This document shows positions 25,801-36,833 of a DNA stretch of 64,000 nucleotides, one piece after another; position 1 is the stretch's first letter, and every line of letters begins with the position of its first letter. The stretch lies in contig JASLKK010000003.1 of NCBI GenBank assembly GCA_030747595.1, positions 1-64,000 of the forward strand, in the 5' to 3' direction. Under the pieces are notes generated by a model, which ran no database searches, was not told the DNA's origin, and saw nothing but the letters and a program-made list of their open reading frames with translations. This stretch comes from Acidimicrobiales bacterium. GTDB taxonomy: Bacteria; Actinomycetota; Acidimicrobiia; Acidimicrobiales; MedAcidi-G1. The translations under genes were made by a program, and so were the position numbers.

Positions 25801-26376
25801 TATGACCTCTACTGCCAGATGGTTACCGAGGCGGTGGCTGAGCTGGCTGGAACGGCATCGGTGCCGCAGGCCGAGATCCGTGTTGAGTTGCCGGTCGACG
25901 CCCACCTGCCGGAGGACTACGTGTCCCGAAGCGACCTACGACTCGAGGCCTACCGCAAGCTTGCCAACGCCGGAACCGAGCCTGATCCGGCTGCCGTCGA
26001 CGCCGTGCAGGCCGAGTGGGAAGACCGCTATGGGCCGATTCCTCAGCCGGTGAAGGCGCTCCTGGCGGTGGCCCGCCTCCGTACGGCATGCGTGGCCCGT
26101 GGCATTACCGAAGTCATGGTTGGCAAGGGCCCCGGTCTCGGCGGGCCCGAACACATTGCCCGCTGTGCCCCGGTGGTCCTCCCCTTGAGTCGCCAGGCCC
26201 GCCTGGCCCGCCTGTATCGCGACGCCCGGTACAAGGAAGAGCAGCAGCAGGTCTTCCTGCCGCTGAAGAAGCCCAGCTCCGGCGACCTCGCGTCGGTGCT
26301 AACCGAGATTCTGGAAGACGTCGTGCCACTGTTTGAGGCTGGCGTGGCGACGGGTGTCGGCACCGCCACGACCTGA
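22867..26376 (+). CDS. mfd: Transcription-repair coupling factor Mfd
   Basis: 1169 aa, full length. In order: an N-terminal UvrB-homology module (FLAWETLPFERISPG); the RNA-polymerase-interacting CarD-like domain near 480-560 (PGDYVVHEHHGVARFGG); RecG-like translocase motifs CGDVGFGKTEVAVRA (Walker A), VVDEEQRFGV (Walker B), TATPIPRTLEMS and QLRGRVGRAGQRAYAY; and a C-terminal TRCF domain. It removes RNA polymerase stalled at lesions and recruits UvrA. It has no spacer other than the TGAGAAA repeats after pth. Confidence 0.95.
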   Translation: MSNLLEHLPALLDDEPSVAAVLGRRTASLAVAEPARAVVLASLVRRTGRTPLVVAVPTGTEAERLANDLRLFLGDRAVELFLAWETLPFERISPGVETMGRRLRALHRLASLDDRPLVVVASGRALVQRLGPGAGRIDPVRIGPGDTVDQQSLVADLVAVGYRREYQVEHRGELAVRGSIIDIWPSTDDAPVRIDLWGDEVERLTEFGVADQRATVPRSEVELHPCRELLPDDEVRARATQLVASEPWGREQWDRLADGELFDGMESWLPWLSGDERVLFDLVDDDALVVAVEPRRLRDRIADLQAEEAELAATLATTWGADDTVFPRLHTDWDRLLAHTGAPVWTMDAVPDGPGVETVQASGWGRDVAVAVIAEDSEGPAGRLRRLLAEGHRVVVAADGEGSADQLARRLLDAEIEVFRPGAHLEGEDLRFPTGASLVVAPVERGFVLPGSRLALVTEGELTGRRRTRRRTRPRRRSAIRVFEDLAPGDYVVHEHHGVARFGGLTTRSMGGVERDYLLLEYRGDDRLYLPTDQIDAIRPHTGGEVPTLSRMGGSDWQKTRARVRSEVAEIAEELVVLYQQRVTAEGHAFAEDTPWQRELEQAFPFQETPDQLRAIDEVKADMERPVPMDRLVCGDVGFGKTEVAVRAVFKAVQDGRQAAVLVPTTLLAQQHGQTFRDRFAPYPVRVEVLSRFLTTAEARTVSEGLADGSIDVVIGTHRLLSADVRFARLGLLVVDEEQRFGVSHKEAIKTFRANVDVLTLTATPIPRTLEMSLTGIRDLSLLDTPPADRQPILTYVGDYDERPIAEAIRRELLREGQVFFVHNRVHDIDQVAGGVRDLVPEARVAVAHGQMDETSLESVVFDFWEGRYDVLVCTTIIESGIDMPTVNTLVVDRADLLGLGQLHQLRGRVGRAGQRAYAYLFTPPDRSLSEQAHERLRTIGETTELGSGFRIAMRDLEIRGAGNLLGTGQTGHIAAVGYDLYCQMVTEAVAELAGTASVPQAEIRVELPVDAHLPEDYVSRSDLRLEAYRKLANAGTEPDPAAVDAVQAEWEDRYGPIPQPVKALLAVARLRTACVARGITEVMVGKGPGLGGPEHIARCAPVVLPLSRQARLARLYRDARYKEEQQQVFLPLKKPSSGDLASVLTEILEDVVPLFEAGVATGVGTATT

Positions 26377-26384
26377 GGATCGCG

Positions 26385-26390
26385 TAGCCT
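26385..26390 (+). promoter_or_regulatory. Leaderless-type -10 box (TAGCCT) for the parvulin lipoprotein
   Basis: TAGCCT, 9 bases, then GTG 26400; slightly wider than the 6-8 base spacing at other loci. Confidence 0.4.
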
Positions 26391-26399
26391 GCACGACCT

Positions 26400-27329
26400 G
26401 TGCGTCCCTTGAACGAGGTCCCCGCGAAGAGACGAGTCGGCTCGACCGCCAGTGCGCTGGTCGCCCTCACCCTGCCCATCATGCTGCTGGTCGCAGCCTG
26501 TGGTTCCTCGGTCGAGGCGATCCGGGTCGGCGAGACCACGTTGGATCGGGAGGGAGTGGCCGCCCTTGTGGCCGAGGCCACCGGAGGCCCGGTGGATGTC
26601 GAAGCCGTGAATGCCGAGGCGGCGGCCAACGTCGTCGACCGGTACGTCCGTTACGAGGCGCTGTCCGACCTTTTGGCCGAATACGACGTGGCGGTCGATG
26701 CCGAGGCGCGCACTGCTGCCCGGGATCGCCTGATCGCTGCCGGCGTGGATGCCGGAGACCCCTCGTTGCCGCGCTTCATCGGGTGGCAGTCCGCCCTCGA
26801 CGTGGTGGAGGAGGCCGGAGGCGGCATCCGGGCCGCCTACGAGGCCAACGCCCACCTGCTGGGCCACGACCTGTGCACCAGTCACATTCTCGTCTCTTAC
26901 GAGGACGATGCCCGGGCCGTCATGCATCTCCTTGAGTCCGGGGAGGACTTCGCGGCATTGGCCGGATCGGTCTCCCAGGATCCGGGATCGGGACAGGCCG
27001 GCGGATCGCTGGGTTGTGTCGGACTCGGTCGTTTCGTTCCCACATTTGAACGGGCCGCCCTCGGAGCCCTAGCTGCCGGTGAGACTCTGGTGGGTCCGGT
27101 ACCCAGCGAGTTCGGTTTCCACGTGATTCGCATCGACGAGGTGCGTCCCGTCGAGCCTGTGGCATTCGACGACCTCGGGGTCCGCCTGTCCGCCGCGCTA
27201 CTCCAGATCGCCGGGCTGACCCGTACCGTCGAGGTGGACGCACGTTTCGGTGACTGGGACCCCGTGGTGGGACGGGTCGCTCCGCCCGCCGGCCCGCTAG
27301 CTCCGGCGCTCGCCCGACTGGGTTCGTGA
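26400..27329 (+). CDS. Parvulin-type peptidyl-prolyl isomerase lipoprotein (PrsA/SurA-like)
   Basis: 309 aa. The lipoprotein signal ends in LLVAAC (Cys about residue 37). A SurA-N-like helical region follows, and then one parvulin domain (about 160-245): SHILVSYEDDARAVMHLL, FAALAGSVSQDPGSGQAGGSLG and FGFHVIRIDEV. It probably helps fold secreted proteins at the outer face of the membrane. mfd-foldase-mazG-eno is a recurring actinobacterial order. GTG start with a TANNNT box upstream. Confidence 0.85.
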   Translation: MRPLNEVPAKRRVGSTASALVALTLPIMLLVAACGSSVEAIRVGETTLDREGVAALVAEATGGPVDVEAVNAEAAANVVDRYVRYEALSDLLAEYDVAVDAEARTAARDRLIAAGVDAGDPSLPRFIGWQSALDVVEEAGGGIRAAYEANAHLLGHDLCTSHILVSYEDDARAVMHLLESGEDFAALAGSVSQDPGSGQAGGSLGCVGLGRFVPTFERAALGALAAGETLVGPVPSEFGFHVIRIDEVRPVEPVAFDDLGVRLSAALLQIAGLTRTVEVDARFGDWDPVVGRVAPPAGPLAPALARLGS

Positions 27330-27352
27330 TCCGACGAGGTTCGTGAGGTCCG

Positions 27353-30029
<2,677 letters not shown>

Positions 30030-30032
30030 ACC

Positions 30033-30359
30033 GTGCGACCAGCCGCCACCCGACGGCTGATCCTGCTGTTGGTGGTCGTCACCGCAGCCGCTGCTGCATT
30101 GCCGCTCGGGGTGGTGCCGTTTCGCGACTGGTTGGAGCAGCGGGACCGCACCGCAGCGCTGCGGGTCGAGGTTGAAGCCGTCGAGGACGTCAACCGGGGC
30201 TACGACGAACGGATCGACGCCCTGGGTACCGATGAAGAGATCGAACGGCGGGCCCGCGAGGACTACGGCCTGATCCGGCCTGATGAGGAGGCCTACGCCA
30301 TTCCGCCGTCACCCCGTGCCGAACGAGAGATCCCTGGCGTCTGGCCCTTTGGCGACTGA
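30033..30359 (+). CDS. FtsB/DivIC-like septum formation initiator
   Basis: 108 aa. One membrane helix (about 9-27, LILLLVVVTAAAAALPLG) is followed by a heptad-type coiled coil (about 35-65) and RAREDYGLIRPDEEAYAI, the conserved FtsB/DivIC end. It is a divisome membrane protein that bridges FtsL and FtsQ. GTG start, 3 bases after eno. In actinobacteria it is normally followed by DUF501 and ppx, which lie 8 kb away here. Confidence 0.87.
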   Translation: MRPAATRRLILLLVVVTAAAAALPLGVVPFRDWLEQRDRTAALRVEVEAVEDVNRGYDERIDALGTDEEIERRAREDYGLIRPDEEAYAIPPSPRAEREIPGVWPFGD

Positions 30360-30396
30360 TGGGCCACCTACCCCGAACTCCCGGGCAACGGTTGCT

Positions 30397-33210
30397 TCAG
30401 CCGGTATTGCGCATTCCCGCGGCGATGCCGTTGATGGTCAGCAGTAGTCCCCGCTGGAGCTCGTCGTCGGCTGGCATACCTTTGGCCGGGCCGGACCGGG
30501 AACGATGCAGCATCTCCACCTGGAGGACGTTGAGCGGGTCGAGGTAGGCGTCGCGGACGGCCAGGGTGCGGCGCAGCGTCGGCTTCTCGGCCAGCAGGGC
30601 GGCACCGGTGATGGCCCGGATCTCGTCGGCCGTCCGGTGGTACTCGTCGACCACCGTGTCGAAGAGGTGGTGCAGCGACGGATCCACCAGGCGTTCCACG
30701 TAGTGGTGGGCAATGGCCAGGTCGGTCTTGGTCAGCGTCATCTCGACATTGGAGACGTAGGTCCGGAAGAAGTGCCAGTCCTTGTACATGGCGCGTAGTT
30801 CGTCGCCATGGCCGGCCGCCCGACACGCCGCCAGGCCGCTACCGGCGCCGAACCAGCCTGGGATGATCTGACGGGACTGCGTCCACCCGAACACCCAGGG
30901 GATGGCTCGTAGGTCGGCGATACCGGTGGTGGCCCCCCGGCGTCGGGCTGGGCGCGAACCGATGTTCATCTCGCCCAACTCCTCGACCGGCGTCGAGGTG
31001 GTGAAGTACTCCACCAGTCCTGGGGTCTCGACGAAACTCCGGTAGGCCGCGTAGGCGTCGTCTGCCATGTCGTCCATGATCGAGTGCCACCGGATGATGG
31101 TGGCCTCGTCGTGCCGGGGGGCCCTGTGGGCCAGTGACGCTTCGATCACCGCGGTGAACGCCAGGTCAAGATTTCGGCGGGCGATCTCGGGGTGCCCGTA
31201 CTTGTCGGCGATGACTTCGCCCTGTTCGGTGAACTTCACTTCGCCGTCCAGTACGCCGTTTGGTTGTCCGAGGATCGAGGCATGGGTGGGGCCTCCACCC
31301 CGGCCAATCGTCCCGCCTCGGCCGTGAAAGACGCGAATGGGGATTCCCGTCTCGTCGGAGACCTCTCGGATAACCCGCAGGGCCTTGTGAATTTCCCACT
31401 GTGAGGTGGTGATGCCCCCGTCCTTGTTGGAATCCGAGTAGCCGACCATGACCTCCTGATTGCCGCCGCGGAGCTCCACGATGCGGCGGTAGGGGGCCAC
31501 GGCGAACAGGGCCCGGAGGGTGGGCCCGATCGAGCGGAGGTCGTCGATGGTCTCGAAGAGGGGCACGAACCCGATCCGCGCCGTGTCGTGCGCTGGGTCG
31601 ATGAGCCCCACCTCGCGGGCCAGCACCACGGGGGCCAGGACGTCCTGGACGCCCTGGGTCATGGAGATGACGTAGCTCTCGATCACGTCGTCACCGTCGC
31701 GGTCCATGATCTGACGCAGGGTTCGGAACAGTGCCAGAGCACCGGCGTCGTCGGGCGTGGCGGGCGGTGCCAGTGGCCGTCGGCTCTCCATCTCGGCGGC
31801 CAGAAGAGTGCAGCGTTCGGCCGGGGTGAGTGCGCCGTAGTCGACGTCGTTGGCGGCAAATAGCGTGGTCAGGGCGTCGTGGTGACGATCGGAGTGTTCG
31901 CGGACGTCGAGGGTGGCGAAGTGGAAGCCGATCACCTGGAGGATCCGTCGCACCCGGGCAACGGCTCCGTCGGCCAACAGGCCGCCACCGTTGGCTCGCA
32001 GGGAACGGTCGATGACCTGAAGGTCGGCGTGGAGTTCGGACGGTGACTCGTATCCACGTATCCCGGCGGTTGCGGTTTGGAAACCGGCGGTGGCCCGAAG
32101 TCGACGCCGGATGGCTTCGCACCGGATCCGGTAGGGCTCCGAGTGGTCGACCCGGTTGCCCAGGTCGGACAGCATTGAACGGTCGGCCTCGGTGGCCGTG
32201 GCAAGTTCATCGGACACGCCGTGGACCCTCGTGCTGATACTCAACTCATGGCCTAGGTCACGCACCTCCTCGGTGAGGATCTCGAGTGCGCGGCGGCGCT
32301 GCAGGCCGAGCACCTCGGCGGTGGTGGCCGGGAGCACGTTGGGGTTGCCGTCCCGATCGCCACCCACCCACGTCCCGAACCGGATGGGTACTCGATCGGC
32401 GGGCAGCGACTGGCCGATGGAGGATAGGGCGGCCTGCATTTCGTCGAACAGGTCGGGGATGGCCTCCCGGACCGTCAGGCCGATGTAGTAGAGGACTGAA
32501 CGCGCCTCGTCCATCGGATCGGGGCGTACATGCCGCAGTTCGTCGGTCTGCCAGACGGCGTCGATGATCTCTTCGATTCGGCGGTCGATCCGTCGCTGGT
32601 CGGCCTCGGTGCGGCGCTGCTCGGACCGCTGTTCGAGGAGTTGACTCACCGTGGCCAATTTGTCGAGGATGGCCCGACGTGACGCCTCGGTCGGATGCGC
32701 GGTGAAGACCGGTCGGACCTCGGCTCGTCCGATGAGGGTGGCGATCTCGTTGGGGGTGACGCCCGTCGCCACCAACGAGTGGATGGTTTCCTCGAACTGG
32801 TTGGCGGCGTTGGGTGATCCTGAGTTGAGGTCCTCGATGCGGTGGACCTGTTCGGCCACGTTGGCCAGGTGGAAGTAGACGGTGAAGGCCCGGACTAGGA
32901 GGATGGCGTGGGCCACATCGGTGTCGTCGAACAACTCGTGGAGTTCGGTGGCCGCCCATCCTTTGGCAGAAGAGCTGGCGACGGCTGGCTCGTCGACGAT
33001 CTGGCCATCGGGTGGGGTTTCCCGGGTGCCTTGCTCTCGGAGGTGTCGGGTTAGAGAGCGGACCCGTTCCACGGCCTCTAGTAGATCTTCGCCGTGCTGG
33101 CGCACCAGCGTGTTTCCCAACTGGGTCCCGAGGCGTCGGATGTCGGCCCGGAGGGCGGCGTCGGTGGGCTCAGGACCGCGCTCAGGTGTAACTGATGTCA
33201 ACTGTGACAT
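30397..33210 (-). CDS. ppc: Phosphoenolpyruvate carboxylase
   Basis: 937 aa, full-length bacterial type. Catalytic VFTAHPTEASRRAIL, bicarbonate/PEP-site GYSDSNKDGGITTSQWEIHKA (Lys in SNKDGG), FHGRGGTIGRGGGP, and the obligatory C-terminal NGIAAGMRNTG are all present. It makes oxaloacetate from PEP and bicarbonate: the anaplerotic CO2-fixing step and the carboxylation step of the serine cycle. It diverges from mcl-mtkA-mtkB. ATG 33210 has TAGGTT 6 bases upstream and no Shine-Dalgarno. Confidence 0.96.
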   Translation of the reverse strand: MSQLTSVTPERGPEPTDAALRADIRRLGTQLGNTLVRQHGEDLLEAVERVRSLTRHLREQGTRETPPDGQIVDEPAVASSSAKGWAATELHELFDDTDVAHAILLVRAFTVYFHLANVAEQVHRIEDLNSGSPNAANQFEETIHSLVATGVTPNEIATLIGRAEVRPVFTAHPTEASRRAILDKLATVSQLLEQRSEQRRTEADQRRIDRRIEEIIDAVWQTDELRHVRPDPMDEARSVLYYIGLTVREAIPDLFDEMQAALSSIGQSLPADRVPIRFGTWVGGDRDGNPNVLPATTAEVLGLQRRRALEILTEEVRDLGHELSISTRVHGVSDELATATEADRSMLSDLGNRVDHSEPYRIRCEAIRRRLRATAGFQTATAGIRGYESPSELHADLQVIDRSLRANGGGLLADGAVARVRRILQVIGFHFATLDVREHSDRHHDALTTLFAANDVDYGALTPAERCTLLAAEMESRRPLAPPATPDDAGALALFRTLRQIMDRDGDDVIESYVISMTQGVQDVLAPVVLAREVGLIDPAHDTARIGFVPLFETIDDLRSIGPTLRALFAVAPYRRIVELRGGNQEVMVGYSDSNKDGGITTSQWEIHKALRVIREVSDETGIPIRVFHGRGGTIGRGGGPTHASILGQPNGVLDGEVKFTEQGEVIADKYGHPEIARRNLDLAFTAVIEASLAHRAPRHDEATIIRWHSIMDDMADDAYAAYRSFVETPGLVEYFTTSTPVEELGEMNIGSRPARRRGATTGIADLRAIPWVFGWTQSRQIIPGWFGAGSGLAACRAAGHGDELRAMYKDWHFFRTYVSNVEMTLTKTDLAIAHHYVERLVDPSLHHLFDTVVDEYHRTADEIRAITGAALLAEKPTLRRTLAVRDAYLDPLNVLQVEMLHRSRSGPAKGMPADDELQRGLLLTINGIAAGMRNTG

Positions 33211-33216
33211 GCGGGA

Positions 33217-33222
33217 AACCTA
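33217..33222 (-). promoter_or_regulatory. Leaderless -10 box (TAGGTT) for ppc
   Basis: Minus-strand TAGGTT, 6 bases (TCCCGC), then ATG 33210. Confidence 0.5.
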
Positions 33223-33271
33223 GTTCTTGCGAGGGACCGAATCGTCCCTGTGGTTCTATCTACTTGAATAC

Positions 33272-33308
33272 GAGGAAACATTCGTGCAGAATGCGTATCA
33301 GTTTCCTC
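33272..33308. promoter_or_regulatory. Inverted repeat GAGGAAAC-N21-GTTTCCTC between ppc and mcl
   Basis: Arms 33272-33279 and 33301-33308 are perfect; their centres lie 29 bases apart, close to three helical turns. Such symmetry in a divergent gap suggests a dimeric regulator's operator or a looping pair. An inner ATTC/GAAT repeat lies between the arms. Confidence 0.45.
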
Positions 33309-33309
33309 C

Positions 33310-33330
33310 GCCCCATCCAGCATATGGGGC
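33310..33330. promoter_or_regulatory. Second inverted repeat (GCCCCAT-N7-ATGGGGC) before mcl
   Basis: 7-bp perfect arms (33310-33316 and 33324-33330) 19 bases before the mcl start. It may be an operator or a 5'-leader hairpin, placed close to the ribosome site GGAG (33341). Confidence 0.4.
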
Positions 33331-33348
33331 ACTTCTTGTCGGAGCATC

Positions 33349-34296
33349 ATGAGCCACACCCGATACGCCCCTGCCCGCCAGCGACTCCAACGGAGTGAGC
33401 TTGCCGTGCCTGGATCCAACCCGGCAATGTTCGAAAAGGCGGCAGCCAGCGACGTGGACTACGTGTTCCTGGACCTAGAGGACGCGGTCGCTCCCGGAGA
33501 CAAGGAACAGGCACGCCGTAACGTCATCGAGGGTCTCCGGGACATCGACTGGCGAGGGCTGGGCAAGACCATCTCGGTTCGGATCAACGGCATCGACACC
33601 CATTACATGTACCGGGACGTCGTCGACGTGGTCGAGCAGGCCGGCGAGCACCTCGACACCATCCTCATTCCCAAGGTGGGCGTGGCTGCCGACGTCTACA
33701 TGGTCGACGCCATGGTCACCCAGATCGAGGAGGCCACTGGACTCGACATCTCCGATGGCGGGATCGGCATCGAGGCTCTCGTCGAGACCACGCTCGGCAT
33801 GGCCAACGTGGAGTCGATCGCCACCTCCAGTCGTCGGCTCGAGGCGATGCACTTTGGTGTCGCCGACTACGCGGCGAGCTGTCGAGCCCGCACCACCAAC
33901 ATCGGTGGTCTCAACCCGGACTACCCGGGAGACCAGTGGCATCAGGCTCTCTCGCGGATGCTGGTGGCCTGTCGGGCCTACGGCGTCCGACCTATTGACG
34001 GTCCGTTTGGCGACTTCAACGACCCCGACGGCTACCTGGATGGTGCCCGTCGTGCCGCCGCGCTGGGCTACGAGGGCAAGTGGGCCATCCATCCCTCCCA
34101 GATCGAGTTGGCCAACCAGGTCTTCTCGCCGCCCGCTGACGAGGTTGACCGGGCCCACCGGATCCTGGCGGCCCTCGAAGAAGCGGCTGCCGACGGTCGG
34201 GGAGCGGCTCAACTGGAGGGCCGGATGATCGACGCAGCGTCAGCCCGCATGGCCGCCAACGTGGTGGCCCAGGCCGCAGCCATCGCCGGTAAGTAG
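33349..34296 (+). CDS. mcl: Malyl-CoA lyase (HpcH/HpaI-CitE family)
   Basis: 315 aa. [35 protein letters not shown] (metal and CoA site), [33 protein letters not shown] and [11 protein letters not shown] follow malyl-CoA/citramalyl-CoA lyases. The direct link to mtkA-mtkB, whose product is malyl-CoA, strongly favours malyl-CoA to acetyl-CoA plus glyoxylate. It starts at ATG 33349 with GGAG 5 bases upstream, and sits 58 bases before mtkA. Confidence 0.88.
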   Translation: MSHTRYAPARQRLQRSELAVPGSNPAMFEKAAASDVDYVFLDLEDAVAPGDKEQARRNVIEGLRDIDWRGLGKTISVRINGIDTHYMYRDVVDVVEQAGEHLDTILIPKVGVAADVYMVDAMVTQIEEATGLDISDGGIGIEALVETTLGMANVESIATSSRRLEAMHFGVADYAASCRARTTNIGGLNPDYPGDQWHQALSRMLVACRAYGVRPIDGPFGDFNDPDGYLDGARRAAALGYEGKWAIHPSQIELANQVFSPPADEVDRAHRILAALEEAAADGRGAAQLEGRMIDAASARMAANVVAQAAAIAGK

Positions 34297-34354
34297 CCGA
34301 ACCAGTAGATCCACGCCAGAAACGCGTTCGAGAAAGCAGGACGGAGACCAGTCC

Positions 34355-35527
34355 ATGGACATCCACGAGTATCAGGCCAAGGCTCTGCTCTCGGAATTCG
34401 GCGTACCGATCGCCACCGGAGGTCTCGCCTACAGCCCGGAGCAGGCGGCCTATCGCGCCAAGGAGATCGGTGGCGAGAAGTGGGTCGTCAAGGCCCAGAT
34501 CCATTCCGGGGCGCGAGGCAAGGCCGGCGGCATCCGCATGTGCGCTGACGAAAACGAGGTCTGGGAGGCCGCCGACGACTTGCTCGGTCGTCGACTGGTG
34601 ACCAACCAGACCGGTCCGGCCGGCAAGGGCGTCTATCGCCTCTACATCGAGCCCGTGGTGCCCTTCGAATGTGAGCTCTACCTCTCCATGGTGCTCGACC
34701 GCCAAACCGAACGGATCGTGCTCGTCATGTCCGGATCTGGTGGCATGGAGATCGAGGAGCTGGCCGAGACCGACCCCGGGGCCATCCACCGCACCCACAT
34801 CGAGCCAGCGGTCGGACTCCAGGGCTTCCAAGCTCGGGAGGCCGCCTTCGCCTGCGGCCTGGACGCCGGGCTGATCTCCCAAGCCGAGACCCTGCTGCTG
34901 GGGGCCTACCGATCCTTCCGGAACCTTGACGCCACCCTGCTCGAAATCAACCCGCTGGTGGTCACCGAGGAGGGTCGTCTACTGGCGCTGGACGCCAAGA
35001 TGAGCTTCGACGACAACGCCCTGTTCCGTCACCAGAACGTGTCCGAACTCCGGGACAAGTCACAGGAGAACCCCCGTGAGATGAACGCCGCTGACCGTGG
35101 TCTCAGCTATGTGGGTCTCGACGGCAACATCGGCTGCATCATCAACGGGGCCGGCCTGGCCATGGCCACCATGGACATGATCAAGCACGCTGGCGGGGAG
35201 CCGGCCAACTTCTTGGACATCGGCGGTGGGGCCTCGCCCGACCGGGTGGCCAAGGCATTCAAACTGGTCCTGTCCGACGACCGGGTTGAGGCGATCCTCG
35301 TGAACATCTTCGCCGGCATCAACCGCTGCGACTGGGTGGCCGAGGGCGTCGTGAAGGCCATGACCGAACTAGACGTGAAGGTCCCGGTGGTCGTAAGGCT
35401 GTCGGGCACCAACGTCGAAGAGGGGCGTCGCATCCTCGACGAGAGCGACGTCGACACCATCACCGCAGAGACGCTGGCCGAGGCCGGCGAGAAGTCTGTG
35501 GCCGCCGTGTCCTGGGAGGCGAACTAG
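34355..35527 (+). CDS. mtkA: Malate--CoA ligase, beta subunit
   Basis: 390 aa ATP-grasp subunit of the succinyl-CoA-synthetase superfamily. [72 protein letters not shown] and [18 protein letters not shown] match methylotroph MtkA more closely than SucC. With MtkB it makes malyl-CoA from malate, CoA and ATP. It lies between mcl and mtkB, the classic serine-cycle arrangement. GGAG lies 9 bases before the ATG. Confidence 0.9.
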   Translation: MDIHEYQAKALLSEFGVPIATGGLAYSPEQAAYRAKEIGGEKWVVKAQIHSGARGKAGGIRMCADENEVWEAADDLLGRRLVTNQTGPAGKGVYRLYIEPVVPFECELYLSMVLDRQTERIVLVMSGSGGMEIEELAETDPGAIHRTHIEPAVGLQGFQAREAAFACGLDAGLISQAETLLLGAYRSFRNLDATLLEINPLVVTEEGRLLALDAKMSFDDNALFRHQNVSELRDKSQENPREMNAADRGLSYVGLDGNIGCIINGAGLAMATMDMIKHAGGEPANFLDIGGGASPDRVAKAFKLVLSDDRVEAILVNIFAGINRCDWVAEGVVKAMTELDVKVPVVVRLSGTNVEEGRRILDESDVDTITAETLAEAGEKSVAAVSWEAN

Positions 35528-35529
35528 TC

Positions 35530-36408
35530 ATGAGCATCATCGTGAACGAGAAGACCCCAGTCATCGTCCAGGGGTTCACCGGACGCATGGGCACGTTTCA
35601 TGCCGAGGAGATGATCGAGTACGGGACGAACCTCGTCGGGGGGATCGCGCCCGGCAAGAGCGGGTCGGACCATCTGGGATTACCGGTGTTCGATACCGTC
35701 AAGGACGCCGTCAACGAAACGGGGGCTGAGGCGAGCATCGTGTTCGTCCCGCCACCCTTCGCTGCTGACGCCATCATGGAGGCTGCCGACGCCGGCATTG
35801 CCCACTGTGTGTGCATCACCGACGGCATCCCGGCCCAGGACATGATGAAGGTCAAGCGCTACATGCGGACCAAGCGGGTCGAGAGGCGAATGACCCTCAT
35901 GGGCCCGAACTGCGCCGGCGTGATAAGTCCCGGCAAAGCCTTGCTCGGAATCATGCCCGGCCACATCTACGTCAATGGCCCGGTGGGCATCATTGGACGC
36001 TCCGGAACGCTGGGCTATGAGGCCGCCTCGCAGCTCAAGGCGTTGGGCATCGGGGTGAGTACCAGTGTTGGAATCGGCGGTGATCCCATCAATGGAAGTT
36101 CGTTCACCGACCACCTCAAGGCTTTCGAGCAGGATCCCGAGACCAGCTTGGTCTGCGTCATCGGCGAGATCGGTGGCCCACAGGAGGCTCAGGCAGCGGC
36201 GTTCGCCAAAGAACACATGCATAAGAAGGTGGTGGCTTACATCGCCGGCCTGTCGGCCCCCAAGGGTCGAACCATGGGCCATGCCGGAGCCATCGTCACC
36301 GGTCCCGGTGAGTCAGCGGCTGAGAAGGTCGAGATTATGAAGGACCACGGGGTGACGGTGGTCGAGCGACCGTCGGACTTCGGAGGCGTCATCTCCAAGC
36401 TCCTCTGA
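35530..36408 (+). CDS. mtkB: Malate--CoA ligase, alpha subunit
   Basis: 292 aa. CoA-binding VQGFTGRMGTFHAEEMI, VPPPFAADAIMEAADAGI, GPNCAGVISPGKALLGIMPG, and the phosphohistidine site GRTMGHAGAIV. SVGIGGDPINGSSF is shared with MtkB/SucD. It follows mtkA by 2 bases and completes malate thiokinase. Together with mcl it splits malate into acetyl-CoA and glyoxylate at the cost of ATP. Confidence 0.9.
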   Translation: MSIIVNEKTPVIVQGFTGRMGTFHAEEMIEYGTNLVGGIAPGKSGSDHLGLPVFDTVKDAVNETGAEASIVFVPPPFAADAIMEAADAGIAHCVCITDGIPAQDMMKVKRYMRTKRVERRMTLMGPNCAGVISPGKALLGIMPGHIYVNGPVGIIGRSGTLGYEAASQLKALGIGVSTSVGIGGDPINGSSFTDHLKAFEQDPETSLVCVIGEIGGPQEAQAAAFAKEHMHKKVVAYIAGLSAPKGRTMGHAGAIVTGPGESAAEKVEIMKDHGVTVVERPSDFGGVISKLL

Positions 36409-36461
36409 CGTACCGACCCAGGGCTCCTCACGGAAGACGGTGGCGGCACGACGATGGGCCA

Positions 36462-36467
36462 TAGCCT
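36462..36467 (+). promoter_or_regulatory. Leaderless -10 box (TAGCCT) for the first XdhC gene
   Basis: TAGCCT, 6 bases (GCGGGC), then GTG 36474. Confidence 0.5.
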
Positions 36468-36473
36468 GCGGGC

Positions 36474-36788
36474 GTGCGAGAGTTGATCAACGACATCCAG
36501 CGGTGGCGCCGTCAGGGCCATCGGGTCGCGCTGGCCCGCGTTGTCGACGTGGAGGGCTCCGGGCCACGTCTGCCGGGCGCGGCGATGGCCGTTGCCGAGG
36601 GTGGCGAGGTCGCCGGATCGGTCTCGGGAGGCTGTGTCGAGGGAGCCGTGGTCTCCGAGGCGCTCGAGGTGCTGGCCACCGGTGACCGTCGCATGGTCTC
36701 CTTCGGGTACAGCGACGATGAAGCGTTCGCCGTCGGATTGACGTGTGGTGGCACCGTCCACATCTTCGTCGAACCCCTGGACTGGTAA
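36474..36788 (+). CDS. XdhC/CoxI-family protein, small N-terminal-domain form
   Basis: 104 aa. VALARVVDVEGSGPRLPGAAM and SGSVSGGCVEGAVV-type sequence (GSVSGGCVEGAVVSEA) mark the XdhC N-terminal domain, and GLTCGGTVHIFVEPL its end. The Rossmann C-terminal half is absent, as in two-gene XdhC systems. XdhC proteins insert sulfurated molybdenum cofactor into molybdenum hydroxylases. GTG start with a leaderless box; the second XdhC gene follows. Confidence 0.85.
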   Translation: MRELINDIQRWRRQGHRVALARVVDVEGSGPRLPGAAMAVAEGGEVAGSVSGGCVEGAVVSEALEVLATGDRRMVSFGYSDDEAFAVGLTCGGTVHIFVEPLDW

Positions 36789-36833
36789 CCGGTGCCTGCG
36801 TCGACAGAGGGACGGACCGTTAAGGCTGGTGGG

